This document shows, piece by piece, positions 12,982 to 25,499 of a DNA stretch of 64,000 nt. Every line of letters begins with the position of its first letter. The first letter of the stretch is position 1. The position numbers and the translations under genes were made by a program. Below the pieces are notes generated by a model. The model was not told the DNA's origin. It did not search any database and worked only from the letters and a program-made list of their open reading frames with translations. Source of the DNA: Neckera pumila (lineage: Eukaryota > Streptophyta > Bryopsida > Hypnales > Neckeraceae); NCBI GenBank assembly GCA_963969595.1, contig OZ018414.1, positions 14,367,660 to 14,431,659 on the forward strand, in the 5' to 3' direction.

Positions 12982-13313
12982 GTTCATTCCATGAGTCCAG
13001 GTCTTGTTGTTGCCAAGTCTTGCTCATTGTCTTGTGTTACTTATGAGATGAGCAAGAATCCCAATCTTTGGGAGCTTTGGTGGGAAAATCATTTGCACCC
13101 ACACACCCACCCCGATGAACTCCCATTTGATCAACTATCGGTGGGCTTCACCCGCCCGATGCTCACACGGAAGCCTGCCCTAAGTTCATTCCATGAGTCC
13201 GGGTCTTGTTGTTGCCAAGTCTTGCTCATTGTCTGGTGTTACTTATGAGATGAGCAAGAATCCCAATGGCTTTGGGAGCTTTGGTGGGAAAATCATTGGC
13301 ACCCACCCACCCG
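12982..13313. repeat. Direct duplication, two 130-bp units 202 bp apart
   Basis: GTTCATTCCATGAGTCC to the CACCCA run occurs at 12982-13110 and again at 13184-13313 with few differences. The open frames overlapping it follow the duplication and are not taken as genes. Confidence 0.75.
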
Positions 13314-13838
13314 CAGTGAGCTTTCTGGAGTTTCGGACCCTGGAAACTGAAAGGGCTCCCGGGAGAGGTGGAAATCAAGAGCCAGTTCAGGTGGTGGCAG
13401 GCAGGCGGTGGCGCCCAGCGGAGACTCCGTCCGTAAGTTAGTCCGTGAAGGGAATGAATTTGTGCCGGAAGTGACAGCTGAAAATCAGCAAGAAAGACCA
13501 ATTCCTAAGGACAATGAGCCCTGCTTTCACAAGAGCTAACTTAGTCCATGATGCCAAGTTGTTGCTATAGTTCAACAACCAGTTTTGTTTCGTTGAGAGG
13601 ACTTGATTTGCAATTGGGATGGTGTCAATGGGACGGTGTGACGTTAGTGTTGAAAAGTCAACAACTAACTATGTTAAATTAAATTGGTGGTATTCATTCC
13701 AAGCACCATTTTAACATATTGCATTAGAGCATCGCCAACGTTTCTTGGTAGGAGTGGCGCGCCAAAGTCCCATTAGAGAAAAAATTAGCCCTCTGGAGGG
13801 CAACTCCACGGACCCCTTTAGTACTCTGAAATTTAGTT
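13314..13838. other. Spacer with a short GC-rich patch
   Basis: GC-rich at about 13330-13450, with no motif or splice context I can support. TTAGAGCATCGCCAACG at 13725 resembles a plant DNA-transposon terminus (GAGCATCTCCA type). Confidence 0.35.
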
Positions 13839-14773
13839 TTAACCCCTTAAAGGTCAGAGACTATGTTTTCACCCAAAACACTCCAAAACTGCCATTTCTA
13901 TTACAAATACCAAATTTTAGAAAAAAAAACATTTTTTGACACATGTAACCGTAGGATCTTGTAGTAAACTTGTTTGAGAATATGTAGAAAAAATTTCAGA
14001 ATTTTCCACCTTGTAGGTTGCAAGATATTAACATTTGAATTGACAAAAACCGTTTTTTGGACCCTGCGAAAAACCGGGCAGCTGCACTTCACAAGGTCAC
14101 ATTTAAATGAAAAAATGTCCAAAATGGTGGTTACTCCTTGGATTCATTCTTCAAAGCAAGTTGGCTACATGCTTAAAAAATTTCAGATCATTTGGAATTA
14201 TACAACATATAGGAAAAAAATATTAAACAGAAAGAAGTAGAGAATGATTCAATACACAAAATTGTTAAGAATTTAGTTATGGAATTGAAAAATGTCAATC
14301 CCAACAGTTGTAATGTTGCAATAAATAATATACATCCTATACTTTTATTTTTTTCAAAAAATAAGAAAAATTGAGTTAAATAAAGGACTTCAAAGTTTAT
14401 TTTAGAGTAGGAAATCCATAACTGCCTGCAAATTAGAACACCTCAAAATTTTCATCTCATAAATCAAAATGGAATAATTCAAAGCTTTATACGTGTATAT
14501 AAACCTAAAGAACCAATTTCAAATTTTTATTTTTTTTTAAAAACGATTTTTCAGAATTTTTTTGAGCTGCCCGCCGACCATTGAAAATGACATATCATCC
14601 AATAACTTTTTAACCATGTAGTCAAAAGCTTTGAAAATTGTTGGGCCTTAAAGCTACTCCTTGGGCACACATTGTGTGAAATTTTTAAAGAAAAAAAATA
14701 AAATTTCCGTCCGTAGTGAGCTGCCCAATATTGCTATGTTGCCAAAAATGCCGTTTGGTCCTTTAGGGGTTAA
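13839..14773. mobile_element. TTAA-flanked TIR element, copy B
   Basis: Starts TTAACCCCTTAAAGG and ends CCTTTAGGGGTTAA, so TTAA is present at both ends with CCCCT-type terminal inverted repeats. It is 935 bp, colinear with copy C at 16014-16946, non-coding. Confidence 0.75.
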
Positions 14774-14873
14774 GGGGCTGAAAAAATAGTTTTTCTCCTA
14801 TTTTTGCGTAGCTGAAACTGTTGTGACAGTGGCGTAGGAACCCAGATTCTTGAATAAAATATTATTAAAATAA

Positions 14874-15183
<310 letters not shown>

Positions 15184-16013
15184 GTAATCTGCAAAATTTG
15201 ATTGCTCCGGTGAGCAATCATACACTCTGACTACTCACCAAGGGCGCTTTTCCAAGTTGACAGGCTATGCTTGAAATAGCGTGGCATGTCAATTTGGAAC
15301 GGCCCTCCCAAAGGCTGATTTTTTCTCTAATGCATACATTGGGCTTCATTTGTGAGAATGTGCTTTGAACTACCAACATTCTCCATTCAATCCCACCAAG
15401 TGCACTCGGCAAGTTGGTTTTGACCAATGCAAGCGGGTATTCTTCATCTGCAAGGACTGAATTGGGGTTGCGACTAAGAGCTAAAGGTCACGACAAATTC
15501 ATTGAACAAATTGAGCCTTGATCCACCAATAAGCTAGCGGACCGATAGGTTGGCATTTGGAGGGCCATCTTTGGTGAGACCATGCACTTTTCTTCCTTGG
15601 CAGTGACCGCAGTGGGGGACAGATATGAAACTACCCATGCCCAAGCCTTGGCCGACCACTCTTATCAAGAAACGCTGGCAATACTCTTAGCTAGATGAAC
15701 ACATGCATGCACATTAATAACTCAATAATTAATAACTCTACTAAAATGCATACATTCACTATCATTAACAACATTGCCATTAAATATACCACATACATCC
15801 TACTCAACAAACAAAAACTTGAAAACAATCAATCACTCTCTAATATATAAGACCTATCTTAAACACTTGGTACAATCTAACTCACACTCCCTAACCTTTC
15901 TTTTCTATCTAATCAATTATCCCAGACCACCTCTAATAAATTTTTAATCTTCCTTCCTTTCCTTCAATGATTACTTTCATATCCTTCCTTTGTTGAGGGT
16001 ACTTTGAGTGATT
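15184..16013. other. Intergenic spacer
   Basis: No gene seen. Short pyrimidine-rich and AT-rich stretches only. Confidence 0.5.
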
Positions 16014-16946
16014 TTAACCCCTAAAGTTTTATGACTATGTAATCACCAAAAACGCTCCAAAACTGCCATTTCTAATACAACTACCAAATTTTTGGAAAAG
16101 AACAATTTTTGACACATGTAACCGTAGGATCTTGTAGTATGATATTTTGAAAACATGTGGTAAAAATTTCAGAAAATTCCACCGTGTGGATCATAAGACA
16201 TAAGCATTCAAAAGTCTTAAAAACCATGTTCTCAATCTTGCGAAAAACCGGGCAGCTGCACTTTGCAAGCTCACTTTTCAATGCAAAATGCCAATAAAGG
16301 TGGTGCTTCTTTGAATTCAGTTTCCTAAACAAGTTGTCTATATGCTTGAAAAATATGACATCATTTGGAATTGTACAACATATAGGAAAAAAATAGTAAG
16401 TAGAAAGAAGTAGAAAATGATTCAAAATACTAAATTGTTAAAATTTTAATTATGGAATTTAAAAATGCCAATTGCAACGGTTGTAATGTTGTAATAATCA
16501 ATCTACATCCTAGGATTTTATTTTTTTCCAAAAATATTGAAAATTGAGTTAAATAAACGGCTTTAAAGTTTTTTTTAGAGTAGACAATCCATAACTGCCC
16601 GCAAATCAAAAAACCTCATAACTTCTAACTCATTGATTGAAATGGAATGACTCAAAGCTTTTTTAAGTATGTATAAATGTAGAGAACCAATTTCAAAAAC
16701 AAAAATCCGGAAAAAATGATTTTTTTTTATCTGCCCAAACTGCTCAATTACAAAAAAAAGTAACATATTAGGTCACAACTTTTGACTCGTATTTCAAAAT
16801 GTCATGAAACTTGGTACACATGAAGATATTCCTTGTCCCCACCTTCTATTAAAATTTCAGCCTCAAATATGGATATCTCTGATCACACGTACCTGCCCAA
16901 AATTTCTATACGGACAAAAAATGCACGTTGGTCCTTTAGGGGTTAA
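16014..16946. mobile_element. TTAA-flanked TIR element, copy C
   Basis: Starts TTAACCCCTAAAG and ends TCCTTTAGGGGTTAA. At 933 bp it is colinear with copy B, sharing CACATGTAACCGTAGGATCT, GCGAAAAACCGGGCAGCTGC and the right-end GTCCTTTAGGGGTTAA. Non-coding. Confidence 0.75.
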
Positions 16947-17960
16947 ACCCTAAGGTCCCAAGCTTTCCTTAAGGAAACCCTTGAAGGTTTGTGTAGATAT
17001 CCATGATCTCAATTTTTGGCAAGATTTTTTGAAACTTTCTTTTGATATAGGACAACTTATTTGTTTTTTGGAATATAATTTTTATTATGATAGTTGCTTA
17101 GGAGCAAAGGTTATGTCACAATGAGCCCAAAACAAGTGAGGATGTGCAACCAAAAAATGGAAATAATTTCAAAATTTCAAAATTTCTTATAGTCTATTAT
17201 TTTAGCTATGAAGAAAGATTTGATTCATTCCATGTGGATGAGTAATGTGAAAGTTATCTTGTTTAGCAGGCAATCTTAGCAAATTCTTGAGAACTTAATA
17301 TATTGGATTCATTTTTTAACTCAATTTTAGCAATTTAAAAAAACAAAACGTGTACATGGTTTAGATTGCTTTCTAAAATGGTCTCAATGTTGGAATTAGT
17401 GTAATTCAGTTCCATCTTAGAGCAATCAACAATTTTGTTTTTCCTTCTATCTTGTAGCTACTTTGACTTAACAATTCTTAAAGAATGAAATCTCAAGGGT
17501 TTTTATTTTATTTTATTTCCCTAATTTTCAACTCAATTCTTCACCATAATAAAATTTAAATTTACAATTCGTAGTACAAGAATCTTAACTCAAGAGGATT
17601 CAAAGCCTTATAATCTATTTAGGTGAGGAAGAAAAAACTTGTTTTTCACTTGAAACACTTATATCTTGTTATCAACTCAATCAAAGGTTTTGACATTTCT
17701 TCCAAAAAAATTTATACAAATTTGCAGTTTTATAAGGATTTTGATAGAAAATTGACCTTGGGACTTTAGGGGCTAATGAAATTGCATCAATTTAAAAAAA
17801 TTGATGTTGTGATTGAGAGTATTTCTATTGAGGTCCAAAATATTGCATTGACAAGAAGTTTGCTGCATATAGGAATTAGAGAAAATTTCAGCCCTTTGAT
17901 TATCAAGTGGGTAGTTGGTCGGGCAATTGTCACATGACAAGGAGCCTTGGTAGAGTTAAT
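16947..17960. other. AT-rich spacer
   Basis: No gene seen. Confidence 0.5.
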
Positions 17961-18330
17961 TTCCTTGCTCCTTGGTGGAGATGCTCTTACGCAATGTTCA
18001 TTTTCCCGTTCCCTAGTGGAGATCCTCTTATGCCGTATTCATTTCCCCCCTCCCTAGTGGAGATGCTCTTATGTAATGTTTATTTCCTTGCACCCTGGCA
18101 AAATGATCTTAAATGTAATGTTTATTTCCCCACTCCCTCACTAGTGGAAATGCTCTTATATAGTGTTCATTTCTTTGCTCCCTGGTGGAGGTGCTCTTCT
18201 ACAATGTTCATTCCCCGCTCCCTAGTGGAAATGTTCTTCTGCAATGTTCATTTTCCTCCTCCCAGGTGGAGATGCTCTTACATAGTGCTCATTTCCATGC
18301 TCCCTAGTGGAGATGCTCTTAAACAATTTC
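17961..18330. repeat. Minisatellite, nine units of about 41 bp
   Basis: The unit consensus runs TTTCC..GCTCCCTAGTGGAGATGCTCTTA..AATGTTCA. Units begin near 17961, 18001, 18042, 18083, 18125, 18170, 18211, 18251 and 18292, with about 1.5 further degenerate units at 18536-18600. The 146-residue open frame across it is a product of the repeat. Confidence 0.85.
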
Positions 18331-18392
18331 CTTTCTCCACTCCGTAAACCACTCCTGGTTCCCATCCCGTTCAATCGGCGGGAAGCTTCTGT

Positions 18393-18440
18393 GCCGTAAT
18401 CCCCAATTACGCGGGCAAAAACGCGTAATCGGGGATTACG
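18393..18440. repeat. Strong DNA hairpin, related copy at 33728-33775
   Basis: CCGTAATCCCCAATTACGCG is followed after 8 bases by CGCGTAATCGGGGATTACGG, a 20-bp stem with one mismatch. The hairpin and about 150 bp of flank (GATTTATGT.GGGCAAT) recur in inverted orientation at 33545-33790. It may be the end structure of a mobile element. Confidence 0.6.
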
Positions 18441-18600
18441 GATTTTTCATCTGGCTCATCGTTTCATCCAATTTGATCTCCTCTTTTAGTCGTGATTTAT
18501 GTTGGGCAATACCCTTATCGTCGGACATTGCCCTATACTAAGTGGAGATATTCTTACTCCGTGTTCATTTCCCTGCTCCTCCCGGGTGGAGTTTCTCTTA

Positions 18601-19748
18601 GTTATGGTTTTTGTCCTTGAGTTCTTGTGGGCGGCAGTCCCGGCAGCTGATGAGAAAGGGACTCCCGGACGGCCTGCTCCTCCTCGAAACTTGGCCTTGG
18701 CCTGTGGCATTATGAAAGAAGGGCTGGGTCTGGTTTCCTGCCGCCCACTGCCAACGCATATCAGCTGTCAAGAGCTAACTTGATAACTAGGAATAAGTAA
18801 GCTCTTGTACTGGAACTCTCACTGGAAGAGAGAGAGAGAGAGATGCTGGTGTGTGTCTCTCTCTGTTGATCCCGCCAGGCCAGTTTGTCCTCGCACTGGG
18901 GCGCCCCGAGTTGCCAAGCTAAAGACGACGATGATTGACTGCAAAAGGGGAGTGCCGGCGGGGAATGCAACAAGGACGGACTCACTACGGAAAAAGGACG
19001 CTAATTGAATTTCTCAAAACGGACGGAACCTGAGGCTTCCCAACAGTGGTTATTGTTTTTCTCTTTTTCTCTGTTTCTAAGGTAGACAAGCGTATTACCA
19101 TCCTGATTTGCAATCTTGCAATCTGCCGTTAGCTTGGGGCCAATTTCAAAGAGGGGCACTGATATTTTTCAGAGACAGTGTGCACTTGTTTCACGAGTCA
19201 AACCCAAGGGAAATTATAATTTTCCAATCAAAATTGTCAGTTTTGTGAATTTTGGGAGTGCTTGGCCCTCAAATTACATTAGAGTCATAAACGTCCTATT
19301 AACAATTCATAACCGCCCTTTTATGTATTTGTTAGCACTTAAGTATTCATCAATCATGTATTGACATGTTACCCTTAATGGCATCAATGTACTGATTTAG
19401 TCAGAGTTTTAGAGAGATTTGGCTGATTTCCTAAATAGAATTGGATGTGGAACAGATGGAATTGGGGCCAAATATAGGGGGACAGAATTGGCTTGTGGAT
19501 GGAATTGGCTTGATCTACCTTATACTCGTTTGCCTCTTCCATTGATAAAATTGGTAGCAATGTTCAAGTTTTTTTCTTAGTTTTATCAGCTATCAGTTTT
19601 CATTAAGTCCTATATTGAATCATTTTTTCAAGTGCCAAGCCCATTTTTTCTTCTATTGTTTTGAAATTTTTTTAGACCTTTTTCCCAATTTTTTTCTCGC
19701 TTTTTTCCCAATTTTTTCAACCTACGATTGTTTTTTCTCCTACTGTTC
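18601..19748. other. Spacer, moderately GC-rich at its left
   Basis: A short (GA)n run lies near 18827-18843. Frames at 18499-18783 and 18805-19008 have no recognisable motif. No gene is supported. Confidence 0.45.
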
Positions 19749-20016
19749 CACTATATTGAATAGGGAAATTAGGTTGCTTCACACTAATATCTTGATATCT
19801 TACACTATATCAATATTACAGTTACTATAGAAAGATGTAATAATGTAGAAAACACGTGTGCTGCATGGGTTGGTGAGGTGATTCATGGCTCGGGATTAGA
19901 TAATGGCTTGTGCCTCCATCTAGACAAGCAATGAGTCATGAGGTAACATGAAGTAACTTCTCTGGAGTAAGGCAACCTAATTATCAAGGCAACCCAATTT
20001 CACTATTTAGTGTAGT
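19749..20016. mobile_element. MITE, CACTAAATAG/AGGTTGCC terminal family
   Basis: Left CACTATATTGAATAGGGAAA and AATTAGGTTGC are matched inverted by GGCAACC..AATTTCACTATTTAGTGTAG at the right. Same family as 28501-28753. Confidence 0.55.
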
Positions 20017-21165
20017 TAACTATAAATTGATAGACAATTCTTCGTAAACATTGATTGGTAGTACATTTTCCCAAGAAAGCAAGGAGGTGGAAGAAACCAT
20101 CAATTTTTTCTGGTCCCTCCATCAATTATTTACTTTCATTCATAATATACTATCTTAAGTTAACAAGCTTCATCCGAAATTTGGTGAATCTTATATTCTT
20201 AAAGATACTTTTAGGCAATTTCATCTACTTTTTACTTATACTCTTCATCTAGTGTATACGTAGCCAATACCAATATCAAGTAAGATTTTGGTGAAAATTT
20301 GTGAAGAAAATAATCATTGTTTGCACTTTGCAAGTTTTAAACTTCCATCTAGCATTTATTGCAATGGCAAGATTAGTACAAAACTTTAGCCTTGGGATGA
20401 ATGCAAGAACTTTGTTATTTACCACTAAATGATCAAACTTCCAAACAATGATTTCATATGTAGATTCAAAGGTCTTGTTTTCAACAAGGAGGTAGAGAAA
20501 ATTGAAAATTATTCAACTATGAAATGAGAGAGACCCTATTTTTACATTTATTTAGAAATTGAAAGTGAAAAATTTAGACTCAAGTCCCATCCTTTCAATA
20601 AATGCTAATTAGGCTACAATTTATAGTTAGGTTCAAAATTCCATTTAATATTCTTTTTAAGGTCCTAAATCTAATACTTTAACTAGCTAGAATTTGGCAA
20701 ATTAAGTACACTTTCATTTCCAAAGATACAAAAGTACCGTAGTGTGAGTCAATAGAAACATCTATATATCACCATGGAATAATGATTTTTACTAATTTAT
20801 TTTTCTTTATTAGTTTAAAAATTAAAACAATTATGATTTATCACAAAACTAATAGAGATCTTCTAATTTTACAATGACAAGGTAAAAGTTTTGTAACATA
20901 ATGCTCTATACTATAATGTACATCATTTGAGAAATTTTCATATTTATAAAGCATACTTTGTATTTGAATTGAATTTATTTCATTTATTTCTTTTAAAAAT
21001 CATAGCAATTCAAATTTTTATAGAAGAATTAAAAAATTTCAAGAATTATAGAAGACATGTAAAATTAGACATGCCTATGAAAAATTAAAATTAAAATTAA
21101 AATCTTAATAGAAAGAGAAGAAGTTTGAAGTTTGAAAAAGTGGTCATAGGCTTGTCCTTTGAGGT
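20017..21165. other. AT-rich spacer
   Basis: No gene seen. Confidence 0.5.
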
Positions 21166-21914
21166 TTACCTCCCAAATGCTGATGGCGCCATGATGTGGC
21201 TTACAAATGACAAACAAATGAACCAGAAAGTGTTTGAAAGAGTTTTTTCATCCGGGTTTTTCTTTTTGACTTTTCATAATGGATTATGAAGAATATCCAA
21301 TTTAGTTTGTAGTCTTCCAAGTGTTTGTCTTCACGTAAATGCAAAGTTAGTAAAAAAACGGATCACAAAAATATGTTGTTTTAGTGTATTTTGAGAAGTT
21401 GTTGCTACTTGCTCTAAATCTGAAATTTCTCCACAAAAATGATATTTCTGGAGTTTGAATCCAACTTACAAAATGGAGGTTATCATTTTACTCTAGTTTT
21501 TACTCCAATTTGAATTTTGAAAAAATTCCCAATATCGAATATTTTATTGCAATTCGAACTTTGGATGTATTTTCAATGTCTATTATTTTCTAATAATAGA
21601 TTTGAAACGGAAATTGAGTTTACACGATGATATTTGTCATTGTAATCTACATATGTGGTGAAATTTTCAGATTTTTTGAAATAATTTTCTATTTGATGTG
21701 ATTTTTCTTCACTTTTTCTTAAAAAAATCCTCAAAAAAATCAATTTTCCAAAAAAAAAATCTATTTTTTTGTGAAGTAAAGAAGGCATATAATTTCAGCT
21801 CTAAAAATTAAGTATAAACTTTTTCACACATATCTAATTGTAAAATGGCAGCAAACTGAGTGATGGTAGTAAGTCTCAAAATCAGTGGTCATAGGTCCGT
21901 CATTTAAGGGTTAA
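21166..21914. mobile_element. TTAA-type TIR element, second family (relative of 36621-37353)
   Basis: The right end is AAGGGTTAA and the left end a worn TTTACC. Its interior is colinear with the 36621 element: GGCGCCAT.ATGTGGC, AACCAGAAAGTG, TTTTTCATC, CAGAAATTTCTCC-like stretches, and GGTCATAGG..CGTC near the right end. Non-coding. Confidence 0.55.
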
Positions 21915-22749
21915 GGGTTATCTTGACACCAGTGTAAAGAGCATGATGGATAGAACTTGCCGTTGCCAGTCAGCTTCAAAGTCTGTCATTTTCAAAATTT
22001 GTTGTGAGTTGATTTGTTGTGAGTTGATTTGTTGTGAACGCCCCTTGCGAGTCTCAAATCCTCCTTTTGTAATAAGTTTCAGTACGGCATTATGACAAGA
22101 GGATGGACAACTCATAACATTCAGTAGCAACAGCAGTGTCTGTCTTCACTTGGACAGAATGCTGTCGAATATTTCACATCATTCCATCCCAAGATGAAAT
22201 GGTGTGGAATATTCCACATCATCAGTAACTAATAAGTCATGTGTCGTTTTTTGTCAGAATGTTCCCACCACCCATCAAATATTAAAAGTAAACAAAATGA
22301 ACTCAACTGACCGACTAAGTTGTTCACCAACTTAATTTAATGATTTCAACATACTAATGCAGTGAGGTTGTTGTAAATTAAAGGTTAACTTAAATACTAA
22401 TGCTCCCAACTAACCACTTGCTATAAGTCGGCCTGGTAGGTAGCCTATCAATCACCACTTAAAAATTTGGTCTGACTTCAAAACCACTGGCTTCTAACAC
22501 ATACCCTTATTGCTTCTTGTACCCTCCATATACATTGGATGCATTTAGTAGATGAGACTTCAGAGAAGCAAAGGCAAGCTCTCTAAAGGCTACTGATGTT
22601 ATGCTGATCAGTGGTTATTGCAACATTTCATAGCCGCTTTCTCGCCTCCAGATGCATTGAAATAGTCTTGAACTCTTCATTGAATGATATTTGTCCAAAT
22701 ACAAGTTTATCTTGAGTCTTGGATATCAATCACTACCCCAAGAAACAAA
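21915..22749. other. Spacer
   Basis: No gene seen. There is a short GTTGTGAGTTGATTT tandem repeat near 22000-22030, and GAATATTCCACATCAT words near 22170-22220. Confidence 0.45.
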
Positions 22750-22871
22750 GGTATGTTTGCACTTGGTGTTAAAGAGTGTTGTTACTAAGGGTCTTAGGAA
22801 CAAATTTAAACCTACTTCTGGATCGGATTCACGTTGCAAATGTTGCTCTTTATAGCAAGTGCAAACATACC
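22750..22871. repeat. 122-bp hairpin with perfect 16-bp base stem
   Basis: GGTATGTTTGCACTTG at 22750-22765 and its exact reverse complement at 22856-22871. Pairing continues inward with TAAAGAG/CTCTTTA and GTTG/CAAC. The size and imperfect upper stem are those of a plant microRNA precursor or a tiny foldback element; neither can be chosen from sequence alone. Confidence 0.5.
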
Positions 22872-22990
22872 TAAAGATTGAAACCTTGCCTAGTTTGGAG
22901 AATAAGTTTATAAGAGCATTTCCATAAATTTTGATGTGACCTGCATTGAAAAACATCCAAGTCTCTGAATGGTAGGATGGAAGAACTCAG

Positions 22991-23971
22991 AGCATCCCCA
23001 CTCCAACTCAACAAGTGGCTCAAACTGGGCAAATGGCTGTACCCGGCCATAATGTGTGCCCCACAACACGTACAGCGAGGGTCCAAAAATGGCCGGGCAA
23101 AGCCAAATTTGATGAACACCCGGGCACCCGGCCAAATGAAGAGCCTTGCTTGCGGCTCGGTATGGGCTATTTTATCTTTGTTCTCAAGTTTTGAGAGACC
23201 TTTTCATTAATGAATGTCTTTTCCGAGTCGACGTTCATGAGGTGGCACTTTGGGGACTGTGTAGATCCAGTTTCCCATATTTGTAGCCTGTATTGCCATG
23301 AGGCACATGGGCCGGGCTCGATCAAATCACGCACTAAATGCTCACTCGTTGTTCCATTTGGCCGTCTCAAGATTGGGGATATTCTCATATAAGTGCAACT
23401 AACCTCTTGTTGAGGTAGAGCCCCGCACATTAGACTTGCACCAGACTATTGATGCTAAGGAATACAGCTCCTAGTTTTGAGCCCCACCTACTTTGTGGAG
23501 AGTTTCTGCTTCCAGTGCGTCCCATCGGCCTTCTTTTTCTACGTCATCCTGCAATCCGGGTCAAGCCTACATTAGAAATCTAATTCACTATAAGAGAAAG
23601 GAGTGTTTTAAGTATAGTCCTAGTAGTATTGTTTTTTAAGTGATGACCTTTAAGCAAGGTTTTTAGTAAAATTTTAATGAAAAGATTGTCTTTTTAGTAA
23701 AATTTTACTAAAAAACTTACTTAAAGGTCATTACTTAAAAGACGATACTACTAGGACTATACTTAAAACACCCCTTTCTCTTGTAGTGAATTGCATTAGA
23801 TTATTGCATTAATGAACTCATAAACTACACAATACATTAGTGCATTAGAACTCAGAATTGTGCAGCTGCTAGTGATGGCCTATTTGAGAGGTGGGCATTC
23901 AAGCTCATGTACAAGGACAAGTCAAGTGCTCAAGATTGTGTCAATTTTGCAGTCTCTTGGTAGAGATGCTC
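22991..23971. mobile_element. Possible GAGCATC-terminated DNA transposon carrying a nested MITE
   Basis: GAGCATCCCCACTCC at the left faces GGTAGAGATGCTC at the right. GAGCATCTCC-type termini are common on plant PIF/Harbinger-like and related elements. No clear target duplication, and the interior (somewhat GC-rich 23040-23420) has no transposase motif. Confidence 0.3.
23586..23788. mobile_element. CACTA-type MITE (foldback, nearly all stem)
   Basis: Starts CACTATAAGAGAAAGGAGTG and ends with the inverse CACCCCTTTCTCTTGTAGTG. The arms of about 90 bp (TTTTAAGTATAGTCCTAGTA both ways) leave a short loop. CACTAYAAGA-type ends define CACTA (En/Spm) elements. The flank AATT lies on both sides, but since AATT is palindromic the exact duplication is ambiguous. 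Confidence 0.75.
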
Positions 23972-25499
23972 TAAAGTGAAAACACCCAAATCTGTCTGTA
24001 GATCCATTTTTGATAAATAGACTTCTTTTTAAAAGTATCCCCCAAAGTGCAAGTAAACTATTTTCTATACGTAATTGAATTTGTTGACTACAAACTTTCT
24101 AGATTTCAATTTTATGACCAACCTATGTGATGGTTTTAGTGGTTTAAAGAGATTGCACTTCAAAAATTTATAGTAATTACATGTCTTATCCAAAAATATT
24201 TTTTTGTAAAAACTCCTGATTTTCAATTGCTAATACTACAAAAATATTTTTTTTCCATAAAAATGGTGCCTCTAACTATGCTCTATTGAGTTTACGTGGA
24301 CGTTTTTAGATGTTTTCACCTTATGTACTTATAAGTTCGAAGTTTTTAAATGAAGAAAAGACAAGTTAGTGGATATAAAGACTATATATTTCAAGAAGTT
24401 TGAAAGTAGATGAAACAGTCCAAAATAACTTTTCAAGTGAAAGAAATTGCTCAAAATCTCTCCAAATTAGATGGATCAAGATTTAATGTTGCTTGGGACA
24501 TGTTTGCATTCATTTATTGTTTGAAATTTGAATGCAATTGTTCTTTAAATTTTTGATACCTAGACAAGGCATATATAAAGTTTATTACAACAAACATAAA
24601 CATTGAAATTCAAACTAAATTCCATTTTAAATATTTTGCTAAATTTAATAGATCTTTATAAAAAATAATATTTTAAAATTTTATATTTCTTGACCTATAG
24701 GTCTAAAGTCTGTTTTAGCTAAAACCTCAAATTTGGGCTACTTAAAAAAAATTTGGTAAGAAAATTAACTTCAACTTCAATGAAACTTATACTTCATGTC
24801 AGAATCATGTTGCTCATTCAAGTGACAATTATGAAGTTGAGATTGATTTCTCCATTGATGGACATAGGTTGCATTTGTAGAATTTGAAGATGAGGTGCAT
24901 GATATTTTGGCACAAGGAGACATAATTGAAGACATATAAATCAAAGTGACCATAAGGAAAGACATAAAATTTTGAAGATGACACATGATTAGCTAATTAG
25001 TTTATTACCATTCATCTCAAGTCAAACAATTTATACATCCATGTAGTACATTTCAAAATGGAAATGCATATGATATGTGTATGACGGTGGAATTGGAATT
25101 TGGATGCATAGACGTTGATTCAAATTAAAGCTCCATGATTTGTTAGTCAATTTTTTACAAGACATCAATTCAAGACAACTTGTTGTCTATTCTTAACTCA
25201 TTGCATCTACAATGTTCTTGGACTCAACCATGTGGTTGCAATCCATCCTTCCAATACAACATGAAGGTTTCAAACTTTAGAGACTTTGCATTTTTTAATG
25301 GTCCTTCACTCTCCTACAATCAAATTCTAAATTCATTTGGTGAAGATAGCAATTGCAATGACTACAAGAGAAATCTAAAACATGAGTCATTTGGTAATTT
25401 TTCACACTTGAGTTAAGTTCCATTGGTTCTCATAGAACTGTGTAATTCTCATCGATTGCTCTTGTAAACTTGAGTTGGATTTTAATGAAGTTCTTGGTG
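23972..25499. other. AT-rich spacer
   Basis: No gene seen. Confidence 0.45.

Noticed and set aside
12991..13501. Overlapping open frames on both strands
   Set aside because: They arise from a 130-bp direct duplication and have no recognisable content.
17907..18347. A 146-residue open frame
   Set aside because: It follows a 41-bp minisatellite; its internal repetition mirrors the DNA repeat and no motif is present.
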